DNA from: Anisus vortex
Taxonomy: Eukaryota > Mollusca > Gastropoda > Planorbidae
Length of the DNA stretch: 64,000 nt
Assembly (NCBI GenBank): GCA_949126835.1
Contig: OX421497.1
Coordinates: 28,252,742-28,316,741 of the forward strand
Direction of reading: 5' to 3'
This document shows positions 9,810-20,690 of this stretch, piece by piece. The notes under the pieces were generated by a model. It was not told where the DNA came from and searched no databases. It saw only the letters and a list, made by a program, of their open reading frames with translations. The position numbers and the translations under genes are program-made. Position 1 is the first letter of the stretch; each line of letters begins with the position of its first letter.

Positions 9810-10020
9810 CTGGTTAGCAAAGTCGACAGCGAGCTCGACTCCCAAGCGCCACATCAGGGGTTCGACCCTCGGTGCAGTCAGCTATAAATCCACCGCCAAC
9901 TTGGAGAGGACATGGGCGCCGCTAAGTCTACCAAGCCCAAGAGAGGACTAATGGACACCCAGTGTTCATTAGCTCCCCCCAACGACCGCCAAGGTTAAGG
10001 GACTACAAAAAAAAAGAAAA
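9810..10020 (+). repeat. tRNA-derived SINE (family A), copy 1
   Basis: The head is tRNA-like (ctggttagcaaagtcgac, then a B box in ggggttcgaccctcggtgc), followed by a body and an A-rich tail. A second copy at 55847-56039 is nearly identical across the length. This copy has an extra 17-base stretch, atggacacccagtgttc, absent from the other. It abuts the remnant of the old LINE RT. Confidence 0.85.
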
Positions 10021-10284
10021 GCTTCTTGTATTTGATTTTTTTTTTTGGCTTGCGATATAATACAAAAAAATAAACTAATGTAGAGAAGTCGGCACATTCT
10101 TTTGATGTAATCATCCTTTGATATAGGCCTACGCACAGGAGATGCAAAGTAAAAGACTAGTTAGGTTTTTATCCGCTGAAACTGTACGCTTTAGAACAGG
10201 CAAACAACAGAATGAAATGTTTGGGCTTTGATTTATTGAAAGAAATTAATTGTACTTCTTTTAAATTAAATGGTATTCAGAGTC

Positions 10285-10425
10285 TGGCCAGCGAGTGCTA
10301 ATGAAAACAAAATGGCACGGCACGCAGAAGCCAATAAAAAGTTAATTTTTCGGAGGGTCCTCCACATGCCATTGAATAGGCTCCGCTTGCCAAGTCTGGC
10401 ACGCGTGCCGTAGGTTGCTCAATAA
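10285..10425 (-). repeat. hAT-like terminal fragment
   Basis: The block ggcacgcgtgccagacttggca (shown here on the minus strand) is repeated on the plus strand at 15405-15480 as cgcatgccagacttggcac. The style resembles hAT ends, but no matching second end or target duplication was found. Confidence 0.35.
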
Positions 10426-10664
10426 AATATTTGTTTTAAATAAAAACCCTTTAAATTAACTAAATTGCCCGGTGCTATTTGTAATTATTTAAGGCGTTTC
10501 CGTAAACAAAAAAAAATCTTCTTTTGCGGGTAATGAATAATTGATTTCAACCTCAACGGCCGGTTCTGGTCTTTTAAACATATACAAAGGCTAGAATATT
10601 GGTTATGAGGAATCCGGTTTTAACGTCAAAAGTGAGTAGGTGATAATTAATAGGCCTACTCAAA

Positions 10665-10835
10665 GTGTTAGTCGCGTTAAGTTAAATTTAGTTTGGTTTA
10701 TAAAATGAATTATTCAAGAGTTCCGTTCTTGGTTAGGACCTATTTTAAAAAGCACAATACTTAGATTCATAAAGACAAAAAGCGAAAATCTCTTTTGCAT
10801 GAAGCAATTTTTCTTCTTATGCTTTACAGACGCTC
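10665..10835. repeat. Dispersed repeat D2, copy 1
   Basis: The order of words here (gtcgcgt, gtcaagagtt-like, tcttggtta, attcataaa, ttttgcat, aagcaat) recurs at 56928-57075 in the same strand. Divergence is high. The family is not recognised and there is no coding frame. Confidence 0.5.
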
Positions 10836-10934
10836 ATTCTATAAAGAATAATTTTGCGTCCTACGCTCATCCGTGGTCCGAGTCTAGTCTTGAAGTTTTA
10901 TTAATGTTTCAAATGATGTTATTTTTTCGGTTTT

Positions 10935-11070
10935 CCCGTTTTTTTTAGGCAACGCATTCCATGCCCGAATGCCACTCGGTTTGAAGGAGTACTTAAATGC
11001 ATATGTTCACTCGTAAGGAATAAGGAATATGTTTATCTTTCTTGATGAAACCACATTTTTTTCGGAATTG
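10935..11070 (-). pseudogene. LINE reverse transcriptase C-terminal fragment
   Basis: The minus strand reads FKYSFKPSGIRAWNALP, which matches the conserved tail after the thumb of Jockey/CR1-like RTs (YSFFPRTIRDWNSLP type). Nothing else of the element is readable. Assignment rests on this one short motif. Confidence 0.5.
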
Positions 11071-12120
11071 AATGATGAAAAAGGCCTGATGAAACTGATG
11101 TTTTTTGACAGACTCATTTAAACTAGAACTTGATATTACAACGACATGATCAAACCATTCTTAAACTGTTAGGTTACGGGAAATAATTTGCCTTGAAACT
11201 GGACATTTTTATCCTTGATATTAACTCTAAAACATTAAAGTTAGTACTTCATTTAGATGAGCATAAGAAGTACATTGAAGCACTGAAGGTGGAGTTTTCT
11301 GGCAGAAATCTATTTTGAAATGCAGCACATTGAATTTCAAGCGTCCAATTTACATCAAAATTTGCCGACTTGCGAAACAATCTGGAAGAAAGCTGCTTAG
11401 GAAGGTCGTCAGGTATAGTTAAACTGTTCATTTGTTTTATTTTCATCTACTGGCTCAGCTTAAACATATTTTCTCATAACAGATTTTCTCATACAATAAT
11501 ACATAAGGAAGTCGCCTAACTCTTGAATACACAAATGCATGTAGCCTAAATTAACTAAATGTGTACCTGATAATGAACAATTATCGTAAAGAGTGCAAGG
11601 CTCACATTAATTGATACAGACTATTTGCATTCAACTGTATTTGTATTTTCTTTAAATAAGCATACAATATAATTCGAAATCAAATGTATTAGTTTTAACT
11701 TAAAAGACGACAACAAAAAAACAACAACAGCTTAAGCGTAAACATATGAGCATTATATTAGGGATAGACAAATGTCTAATTATCCATAAAAAAAATATTT
11801 TTAGCGTATTTGAGATTTTTACGTATTGAGACAGTTTAACTATTGCTTTAATAATAAAATACAGTTGCTATGCCAAAAAAAAATACAGATATATTAAAAA
11901 TTGTGTTCACCCCTAGTATACATAAAACACACAGCTAAATGTGAAAGGGCCATTAAAAAATTTTAGGTATGCTGAAATAAAAAAAAAATAATTCTAGACA
12001 GGTGTCGGACCTTAAATAATTGTTGTAATTATCTTAATATGTGACTAATATTATTATGTGTTGACTTTTATACGTTTTTTTAGTAAAGCGCCTTTTCTTT
12101 TTTTACTTCCTTTATTTTAA
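11071..12120. other. No gene seen (11.1-12.1 kb)
   Basis: AT-rich DNA. A 65-codon minus-strand frame at 11249-11446 has no recognisable motif. No repeat partner was noticed. Confidence 0.45.
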
Positions 12121-12127
12121 GTTGCAT

Positions 12128-12400
12128 TTTCTGTCTGTCTGTCTGTCTGCAATCGTGGTGCAAAAAATTGGCTTCGATTTTTCGACCACTTGCCGTGGTC
12201 CGATCGAGCTGAAATTTGGACAGCAGATTTGTGGCGCCTAACAATACATCCTATCAAATTTTCAGTTAAAACGACTTAATAATACTACACTTATGACAAT
12301 ATTCATTTCTTAAAAGGAAAGTATAAGAAATATTTTAATTTCGCGTTAAAAATGCCTGTGCAACTTTTTATGGTTTTTCGGCGCAAAGCTAGAAAAAAAA
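12128..12400. repeat. Likely dispersed repeat headed by (GTCT)n
   Basis: A short ctgtctgtctg run leads into cgaccacttgccgtggtccgatcg, which forms an imperfect inverted repeat (ccacttgccgtgg), followed by unique AT-rich DNA. The layout is like known invertebrate repeats, but only one copy occurs here. Confidence 0.35.
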
Positions 12401-12744
12401 AAAATTATGCGCTACGATTATTTTTAGAACAATTCATACGGAGTAAGGAGATATTTTTGAGATTTGCAACACAGATATTTTTTCTGTACGTTTCATTTGC
12501 AGTAAGTAGTCAATCAATTATTTAATTACATGATGGTAAACTTAGTTTGCAAATAAAGGGAGTATAATAAAAACTTCGTTTTTACGGTTTTCTTGTTGAT
12601 CATGCTACATACATTTAACAATAATTGCTTAAAAATATTGCTATAACGTTTAAATATTAAAGAGCAATTGCATTGGTTTCCTTTTCTTTATTTACTAACA
12701 AAAAGCATTATAGTTGGTTACATTTTGGATTCTTATAATTATCT

Positions 12745-12935
12745 TGGGAGAAATGCTGCATCTTTCTACTATCTATCTATCTTTCTATCTTTATTTATTT
12801 ATATAACTATCTATCTATTTACCTGTCTATTTGTGTTTTTTTTATCTATCTCTCTATCAACTTATCAATCTATCTATAAACAAACGCTCTGTCGTTCTAT
12901 CTATCCCTTGATATGGATTTATAAAAGGCTGTTTT
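12745..12935. repeat. Imperfect (CTAT)n microsatellite
   Basis: Interrupted tetranucleotide repeats (ctatctatctttctatc and similar). They create a low-complexity open frame with no biological meaning. Confidence 0.8.
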
Positions 12936-13204
12936 AAAAAATACTTTCTATTTTACGTTACAATGGCTGCACACATGTTCAGTTTAATCCCACTATTAAG
13001 AAGCCTAACATATATATAGTTATAGTTTACTTGCTTCTCCAGTTATTAATGCCTCTTGAAGTTAAAATAAGGTGTTTGGTTTAACATTGTTTATCCGTTT
13101 TATTTGCGTCCTAGATTGTGCAAACTACGTATATTTTATAGAAGACAGCATAAATTATATTATCTGAAAAAGCCATGACTGGTCATTTGTTATAACTATG
13201 CTGA

Positions 13205-13325
13205 GCCCCCTTTGACCCCCAACCTCCACACAAACACTTTACCGCTTAGTCTTCAACATGATTCAAACCCGGGACCTTCGGTACAAGTCGAACGCGCTGA
13301 AACTTCATTACATCTACATGATCGT
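13205..13325 (-). repeat. Degraded tRNA-derived SINE (family B)
   Basis: On the minus strand the head reads GCGCGTTCGACTTGTACCG followed by CCGGGTTTGAATCATG, matching the anticodon and B-box region of the better copy at 63335-63596. It is truncated and diverged. Confidence 0.5.
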
Positions 13326-13421
13326 CATAAGTTATCAATAACAGACCGAAAAAAAAAACAACATACACCGTTGTTAACATACATCTTTATAGGAGGTAGT
13401 TAAATTATCCAACACAAACAA

Positions 13422-13605
13422 ATAAAAATGTCACAAAGTTACATAATAAATACCAAATTTTTTTACCATACTTACATTTTTCTAGTGATTAGATTAGTAG
13501 ATAATATTTCACACTACATTGTTCAGAATGTTTTATTAAGTAGAATTCAGGTGCGTGACTAGTGAACGTAACTATCAAATTAGAACTTAGTACACTATAA
13601 CTGCA
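13422..13605. repeat. Dispersed repeat D1, copy 2
   Basis: Same words in the same order as 977-1195, beginning aaataaaaatgtcacaaag. See that entry. It is followed by a CT-rich microsatellite at 13636-13690. Confidence 0.65.
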
Positions 13606-13744
13606 ACGCTAACACAGAGTTTAATAAACGATTTTAGTCTCTCTCTCTCTTTTTCTCTGTCCCTGTCTCACTCTCGCTCTTATTTATAAATGATTCTGCA
13701 TGGGGCTGGAATCCATTGGGCTAATAAATACTATAAGTAAATAT

Positions 13745-14012
13745 GATCGGTTTTAATGAATTAGCCCAGATTTTTTTTAGTTCTAAAGAATTTTATGGTA
13801 AAATATACAAAATCATATTGTATTCACACAAATAAACTTCTTGCATGCCATGCAAACTCTAATTAAGTTTGAACTATATTTCAAATAATATACCTACAAA
13901 ACTACGCACATTTGACTTTTGCGGCCTGTGACTTGTGACATTTCGCGTGGGGGGGGGGGGTGACCAAAATCCGGTTTTTATTCGGTTTTATAGAACCGAA
14001 AACGGTTTTAAC
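13745..14012. repeat. Dispersed repeat D3, copy 1
   Basis: About 260 bases starting at gatcggttttaatgaattagc match 17325-17605, including the cggcctgtgacttgtg block, a G-run, and accgaaa/cggttttaa words. The second copy lies inside the hAT element 16675-18081, so this copy may be a piece of the same family. Confidence 0.65.
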
Positions 14013-14159
14013 ATCTCTAATTAAAACCCAATGATTTGTAATTGTCAAAATACTAAAAACAAACACTGGACAACTTTAAATTCAATGTATTCTACTCCAT
14101 ACACGTTCACTGTGAAAATAACCAAAGACAGCAGAGCTATACACAAATGTTAGCAATTT

Positions 14160-14460
14160 ATCTATAATATATATAAAGTAGACTGTGTGTGTGGATTCTG
14201 ATCCCCATTGGTTAATTTAAAGACACATGACGTTATTGTCACTTTTGCGATCTTCGCTTTCGAAAGGTGTCTACACTAGCTGAGTGGTTAGTGTATCAGA
14301 CTGCCATGGGTTCGATTCCCCAATTAGCTTTCTTTTTCTTTTTCTACTTACTTGGTAAAAACATTTCCATTAATATTAATTTGTTTTTTAAGGTTGTAAA
14401 GAATTTCAAGACTTAAAGCTACCCTAAAATATTTTTTCAGTAAATGCAATCTAATAATCT
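14160..14460 (+). repeat. tRNA-derived SINE (family C), plus strand
   Basis: A tRNA-like A box (TAGCTGAGTGG at about 14278) and B box (GGTTCGATTCC) are spaced as in tRNAs, preceded by a tataaagtagactgtgtgtg leader. It is related to 1331-1612 on the other strand. The cloverleaf is not complete, so I do not call it a tRNA gene. Confidence 0.6.
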
Positions 14461-15190
14461 AATTAAAACTTAACTTTAAAAACAACAACATAGGCATACA
14501 ACAGTTATGAATTGCAATTTGAAATTCTAAAGTAAATGTAAGAAAATCATGGCTGTATTCAATTAAGTGTATTTTAATACCAAATATATTCTACTCTCAG
14601 GGCTTTTAAACCAACCTGATCTCGATTAATCCTTCACTTGTAGTTCCAAGCACGTTTTCCGTGACTAGACATTTACTACATATAGAGATCTACAGTGAAG
14701 CAACTATTCACTGACTTTCACTTGCCGTTGTTATGATTTCTCTTATTTTTTAAAGATGTTGTATAAAATATAGTCTATAGAAATATTTATAAAATATGAC
14801 ACAAATGTTTCAACGTTTCAGACTTGCTGAAGACTTTAAATAAAATAACAATAAGTTTCTGTATTCCTTTGAGCAATTTATAATTCCAGCCAACTAAATT
14901 GTTTTAAACATCACACTCGCCGGAATAAGCAGAATGCTTACATTAGAAGGTCCTTATATTTTAAGACTATTTTATGCGTTTTTGTTTATGTTCGTTGTTA
15001 TAAGGGCTTGTCGCTTTTTTTTTTAATGTTGTTTGTTAGTTGTATTTTACTCAGTCTCAGAAATGATTTCCTTGCACCTTTTCTTTCCAAAAACAAAACA
15101 TTGAAGGGAAAGAATTTAAAAAATGTGTTGGTTACATTCCTTTTAATTACATTATTAGTGTGTGTAGGTCTAGAGTCGTAGAGTCTAGAG
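14461..15190. other. No gene seen (14.5-15.2 kb)
   Basis: AT-rich, no family motif or repeat partner noticed. Confidence 0.45.
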
Positions 15191-15192
15191 CA

Positions 15193-15400
15193 GCGGTTCC
15201 CAATCTGTGGGTCGCGACCACTTTGGGGGTTGAACAACCATTTCATGGGGGTCACCTGCGACCATCGGAAAACACATATTTTCACTGTTCCTAGGAACCG
15301 AGACTCCATTATCATCTGCCCCCAAGCGGGTCCACCCACATTAAATACATCCATTTACGAGAACTCGGTGTGAAGACATCAACACACCAACCCAATTATA
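15193..15400 (+). repeat. hAT end fragment (CAGCGGTTCCCAATCTG type)
   Basis: cagcggttcccaatctgtgggtcgcgacc is the typical start of a large class of hAT elements with a zinc-finger BED transposase. The opposite end is not seen nearby, so this is a fragment or its end has decayed. Confidence 0.55.
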
Positions 15401-15404
15401 TAGA

Positions 15405-15480
15405 CCATGGGTTGGCAAGATACGGAACGCATGCCAGACTTGGCACGCAGAGCATTTGTTTTTAATGGCACTCGGAAAAC
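15405..15480 (+). repeat. hAT-like end fragment, second copy
   Basis: cgcatgccagacttggcacg repeats the block at 10285-10425 in the opposite orientation. No target duplication was identified. Confidence 0.35.
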
Positions 15481-15567
15481 TACCAAAAAAAAAATTGAAT
15501 TCAGGTATTTGTACCAGAAGTTATCTGCTAAACAGGATGACTTTTAGGCATTTGGAACGCTTAAACC

Positions 15568-16666
15568 AGGGGTGTGCAACATTTTCTAATGTTGGGCAAC
15601 ATTGGAACTTTGGAGAGACAAAGAGGGCCAGTTACCATAGGAAAATGTAATCTCATGATAACTCTAGTTAAGTACATTGTAAATACATTTGGAAATAAAT
15701 AAACGATAATCAAATATTGTGTCATTTTATTGATGTTAAATTTGGAATTTAGTATTTTTGAACAATGTATCAATGTCTGTTCTGGCCACAGAATAACTGA
15801 TGTGGTAGCAACTCAAAGCTGACTTGTTATATATTCATCTGTGAGCTGACTTCGGTATCGACTTTTAGTGAATTTCATCCTTGAACATTTTTTGTTACAA
15901 CCATATAAGTTGTCAATAAGTGAGATTATTGTCCTGGCATGCTGCTTTAAATTTGCGTGCTTTCCACATACATAGTTTTTGTAAAAAAGTACCAGGTCAT
16001 TGCGGTACAAGATCAAATGGTTGAGAAAACAGCTTGAAATCATTTTCACATTTACTGAAATTATAAATTTTATTTGTTAATTATGTACACAACTAGTCAA
16101 CACTTTTAGCATAGCATATTTGGAGCCATCAAAATCTGCTAGTTCTGCTTTTCTGAGAGCCAGAGTCGGAGAATGAGTGTTGTTCTACTCAAATGGGTCT
16201 TAAAAAGTTGTAATTTCTTCTCAATTGAATCAAATAGATCTTGTTCACCAACTGATGTTTACCTTGTAAATTCACATTTAAATCTAACAGATGTTGTGTG
16301 ATGAGAAGCAAGGTCATTTAACGAGTCATCTTTGCTTAAATAGGCAACATCTTGTTACTTGTTTATCATGAACTGTTCAATTTTGTTTCTTAAGTTCCAA
16401 ATTCTTTTTAAAGTTTCAGCTCTACTGAGACAACAAACTGCAGTGAAATATAGAATAGCAGGGTAATCAGTGTCCAGTTATTCTAAAAACCACTTAAATT
16501 ACCGATGGTTCAGTCCTCAAACGCGAATGTAATTCACACTCTGAACAACATCTTTCATGACATCAGTGAAACCAAGTACCTTTTTGCAAAAGTTTTTCTG
16601 GTGTATAAAGCAGTGATTAACCACAACCCCTTCTGAACCAACGGTGTCCAAAAACGTCATGACAAT
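15568..16666 (-). pseudogene. hAT transposase pseudogene (GTF2IRD2/Charlie-like)
   Basis: The plus strand starts with caggggtgtgcaacatttt, a typical hAT end. The minus strand across 16666-16060 reads, with several stops, a transposase region known from GTF2IRD2-like genes: NHCFIHQKNFCKKVLGFTD, then NYIRVRGLNHR-type and WNLRNKIEQFM blocks. It is interrupted at 16667 by the hAT element 16675-18081; the old element resumes after 18089. Frameshifts and stops show it is inactive. The far terminal repeat was not found. Confidence 0.7.
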
Positions 16667-16674
16667 GTTATGGC

Positions 16675-18081
16675 CAGGGCTGTGGAGTCGGTAGATAATA
16701 GCTTTTTTTTTTTTACTTCCAACTCCGACTCCCCGACTCCTCTGTATTAATATGCGAATTTATTTTGTACATTCCTTGAAGGAAAGAAAGGCAACATACA
16801 TATCATTACCACAGGACTACTGGCTGGGAAGCCAACAATCTACTGTATAGTTTTAAATATTCATAGGCCCCCTAAACTCTTTGCAACCGAAAACCGGTTT
16901 TGATTCAAAACCGGATTTCGGTTTGTTGGTTGTAAGATAATCATTACTTCAAGTATCACACCCTTGTTTGGTTATAATGGAAATATTTTTAATAAATAAT
17001 GTTGGATTCGCACAAAACAATTATTGAAATAATATCAGAATACATAAACATTATTTTGATTGGTGCTACGCGAATCCTTTTAATACATTATTTTACAAGT
17101 CTAAGTCCACGGTGTCTTGGTGGTAACTATTCCTTTTGAAACTGACATCTCTCTCATATTCACTTCGACGATAAATTATATTTGTCTAAGTTTATAGAAA
17201 AACAGTTTCGATATGGCTAATGGCCATCTGCGTACAAAGCATCCTAGATTAACATCGTAATCCTCTTGATATCCTTCTAATATTATGGTCAACGACAATC
17301 GGAAATGTGATTATCACTATTAAAAGCTACTATCGGTTTTAATCATTTAGCCCAGATTTTATTTCTAAAGATTTTTTTGGTAAATTGTACAAAATCATTT
17401 CGTATTCACACAAATCAACCCCTTGAATGCCCTGCAAACACTAATTAAGTTGGAACTTTTTTTCAAATATACACACTCAACTACGCACATTTAGCTTTTT
17501 CGGCCTGTGACTTGTGGCATTGCGCAGGGGGGGGGGGCAAAATCCGGTTCTTAACCGATTTGATACAACCGAAAAACGGTTTTAAAGAAAATCCGGCTTT
17601 AACATCAATACTTATTATCGATGGTGAAGCCAGCACTCTCTGCGAAGCCAGCACTTTTCCCTTTTTACAATTTTGTTCGCGCAGTAGCATTTTAAATCAT
17701 TACAAACAATGTATAATGGTAGGCCTAATTAGAGCACTTGTTTAGCGTCATCGATAACCGGCGCCGTGCAGTATATATGACGTTCAGTCAATCGACGCAC
17801 TTCAAAATAGTTCAAAAGACTTTTTTCTTTTGTAGACCCACTATAGTTTGACAATAGGGATAGAAACTTGAGTAGAGACAGGGACTTAGATAGAAACAGA
17901 TACCTTACTTTCCCATATCACTAATGTCTGTAGGCCTAATGATCGGTTGTTTAAAATAAATGAAGCCCTGCCTTTTTCCAATATAAATTTAGTAGGAGTC
18001 GGAGTCGGTGCATTATTTGCCGACTCCGACTCCAGGTACCCAAAATTTCCTCCGACTCTTCGACTCCGACTCCACGCTCTG
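16675..18081. mobile_element. hAT element (GGCTGTGGAGTCGG ends) with 8-bp target duplication
   Basis: The left end is cagggctgtggagtcgg and the right end is ccgactccacgctctg, imperfect inverted repeats. Both sides carry GTTATGGC (16667-16674 and 18082-18089), the 8-base duplication expected for hAT. The 1407-bp body holds extra ggagtcgg/ccgactcc repeats near each end, a run of accgaaaaccggttt words, and a D3 repeat copy. No transposase frame is visible, so it is non-autonomous. It landed inside the hAT transposase pseudogene 15568-16666. Confidence 0.88.
17325..17605. repeat. Dispersed repeat D3, copy 2 (inside an hAT element)
   Basis: Matches 13745-14012 over about 260 bases with point differences and small gaps. 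Either D3 was inserted in the hAT element, or the copy at 13.7 kb is an internal fragment of the same element family. Confidence 0.65.
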
Positions 18082-18329
18082 GTTATGGCTGCGCACTGGA
18101 AAAAAATAAGTGTTAAGCTCTAAAAATAGAGTAAGCGGTCTATCTTATTATATTCTTGGTTTCAATCTTCATTTTCAAGGCATCTAATTAAAAAATGCAA
18201 GCTCCTTTGTCGAGTATAACACGCTGAGCATCAAAGAATCGAACAATTGTTACTAAGCATTTAAGTTTTTAAAAGACATTTTTGGTTTCAAACGTGTAGC
18301 GTCCGTTAATATAGACAGAACCTTACTAT

Positions 18330-19605
18330 GAAGATTGAAGGCCGCACTTGTTTACGCTATTGTTTGTTGTTTATTCGTTTAGAGTTTCTACGTATGTTAT
18401 TGTTTGTCTTCCTCTCCTACCAGATATCTTTCCACACAAAGCTAGTCTTTCTATTCCATTTTTCCTATAGACGAGTCCTAAGAATTTTATTTTCCTGTTC
18501 CTTACAGTTTTGATGGGTGATCTTGTGGCACATGTTTTTGTTAACACCTCAGCATTTGTTTTCTTTTAAGTCCATTATATTCTCATCATCCTTCTTAGAA
18601 ACCACATTTGTACTGCCTCCAATCATTTCCTTGTTTTATTAACTATAGTCCAACATTCACTCCCGTAGAAAAGAACAGACCAAACATATCTCCAAACAGT
18701 ATGCGCATTTTGGTACTTATTTTAATATTGCTGTTTTTTCATGCCACTGATTAATCTAATGAAATTGTCTTTATATATTGCGATTCTTCTCTTTATTTCT
18801 TTGTTGCATCGGCCTACTTGTGTTTTTGAATATCGTAGATACTGAAAAAAACTGATTTGCTTGATGTTTTAGACTTCACTGGATACGGAGCATCCCGGAG
18901 TTTGTGTTTTCTTAGAGATTACCTTTACTTCGGTCTTACTGAGAATGAGTGTTAATTATTTAAGTCGGCTCTATTCTACCACCTTATTTAGAATCTTTTT
19001 CATGGCACATTCTGATTCTGCTATTAATGCCGTTTCGTCTGCGTATCTTAAATTATTTATAGTCTTTATTTTAGTATTATTTCACTGTAGATTTTGAAAA
19101 ATTATGGTGATAAAACACATCCCTGCCTGACTCCTCTCTTTATTGATCTCCTTCATATCTTATGGCAGCTTCTTGCTCCCAGTATAGATTTCTTATTATT
19201 CTGAGATCTTTACCATCTATGTCCAGATTTTTTAATATATCAAATAGATGTTGATGTTTTACTTAGTCAAACGCTTTAGAATAATCTATAAAGCACAGAT
19301 ACAGGTCTTTTTGTATCTGGATACACCTTTCAATCAGCATAGTTAACGTGAAAATAGCATTTCTTGTGCCTTTATCTACAACAAAGCCATCTGGGTATTT
19401 TTAATTTCTGGATGGATTTTACTTCTTATTCTTTTTATGATGATTCTGAGGAGTATTTTGGTAAAATAATTCATTAAAATAGATGTTCTGTGTGATTCAC
19501 ACTCTGTTGTTACAGGTTTCTTGGGTATTTTGATGAGAATTAATCTATTACGCTTGAGGAGATTTCGCCAGAATCATATATTTTGTTAACATGTTTAGTT
19601 ATTTC
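18330..19605 (-). pseudogene. LINE reverse transcriptase, 3' segment of a 5'-inverted copy
   Basis: On the minus strand the RT reads, with stops and shifts: IPKKP, TRNAIFTLTMLIER, FIDYSKAFD (motif A), REESGRDVF in place of the usual GVRQGCVLSP region with KRGVRQGCVLSP readable in another frame near 19120 (motif B), YADETALIAES near 19040 (motif C), then the C-terminal MWFLRRMMRI and IKTVRNRKIKFLGL. The first part of this segment continues at 20046-20130 after a solo LTR is removed (GRAQGPDNIPVEIYDALGEI). The rest of the element upstream of RT is found in opposite orientation at 20165-20675. The clade is uncertain. Confidence 0.82.
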
Positions 19606-20040
19606 TGTAACAGTATAAAATCCTACATAATATAGTAGAAGGGGCTTGTAACCACAGATAAATGTAGAGCAGTAGTGCGTGACCAGCGGTGTGCGCACGG
19701 GATCTGTAAAGGGGAGGGAAAGGTGGTAAAAGGACAGGATTTGCAGGGGGTGTGTAAAAAGTAGAGTGTCCAGTGTGATATGTGGAAAGTCGATGTTTTT
19801 GGTAGAGTTATGGCATTGCAAACGATTGTATAATGTTTTATGAAACGTGTATTGTGTAAGTTAATAAAGTTACTTTTGCTGGAATACAGTGTTGAGAATC
19901 ATACTGTGAGTAGTGTACTGTTCTGTACAGTTTCGTGTTACATATAAAAAACGCCTACAAAGATAAAATAATAACAATTAGGCCTACACACATGTGTAAA
20001 GTTACAATAATGTCAGAAGTTACAATGGTGTGTAGTTACA
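19606..20040 (+). mobile_element. Solo LTR with 5-bp target duplication
   Basis: A 435-bp block starts TGTAACAG and ends AGTTACA, so the ends are a short inverted TGTAAC/GTTACA pair. It is flanked by ATTTC on both sides (19601-19605 and 20041-20045). Taking it out rejoins the LINE RT frame around it (GIKEI to TKHVNKIYDSGEI). TATAAAA at 19614 and AATAAA at 19863 suggest plus orientation. No internal retrotransposon sequence is present, which fits LTR-LTR recombination. The family is not recognised. Confidence 0.85.
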
Positions 20041-20045
20041 ATTTC

Positions 20046-20130
20046 CTTTATACCTATTTCTCCCAATGCGTCATATATTTCTACTGGGATGTTGTCAGGC
20101 CCTTGGGCCCTACCATGTTTCATTTTCTTG
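20046..20130 (-). pseudogene. LINE RT start, continuation of the 3' segment
   Basis: The minus strand reads KKMKHGRAQGPDNIPVEIYD, the conserved RT-0/RT-1 block of LINEs. It joins to 19600 once the solo LTR is removed. It begins at the same 11 bases (caagaaaatga) at which the inverted 5' segment ends at 20665-20675. An A-rich run at 20131-20160 marks the inner junction. Confidence 0.82.
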
Positions 20131-20164
20131 TAAAAAAAAACAAAAAAAAAAAAAAAAAATTGCA

Positions 20165-20675
20165 GTTCTCGAAAACATTTGCTAAACGCAATAGCTATGG
20201 CAGGAATTCAATAGATGAATTGAGATGACGATGGAAGAAAATTTACCAAAACGAAAATAACAAAAAAACTAGATCTTAACAGAAATTCTAGATCTCATGG
20301 AACAAAGAAGATTGACAAAAAACGGATTATAAGAAATGTCAAAAACTTAATAAAAAAATAAAGAAAAAATGCAATGTAGCTCAAGAAAACTGGATCAATG
20401 AGCATTGCAAAGAGCTTGAAAACAAAAATAATGAAAAGAATAAGTTATTACAAGAGATAATATGAATTATCAGGTGAAAAAAGCACACAATCAAGCTGCA
20501 TTAATTTAAAAGAAGGAAATATTCTGTTAGACAAAGAAGATATACTATGCAGATGGTCAGAATATATTGAAGAGCTATTTGATGATGACAGAGGTGAAAA
20601 ACAAATAACGTAACCAAAATATTGAAGGCGCACCAATATTGAAAAACAAAGTTGAAAATGCTATCAAGAAAATGA
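20165..20675 (+). pseudogene. LINE linker, inverted 5' segment
   Basis: In plus orientation the sequence encodes, with stops, the region just upstream of RT: ENWINEHCKELENKNNEKNK, then LLDKEDILCRWSEYIEELFD, then a VENAIKKM end at 20675. This is the part of the protein that should precede the RT segment at 20130-18330 but it lies in opposite orientation. See the finding on twin priming. Confidence 0.8.
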
Positions 20676-20690
20676 TAAGGATATAAATAC

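Noticed and set aside
12668..12937. An 89-codon plus frame
   Set aside because: It is produced by the CTAT microsatellite.
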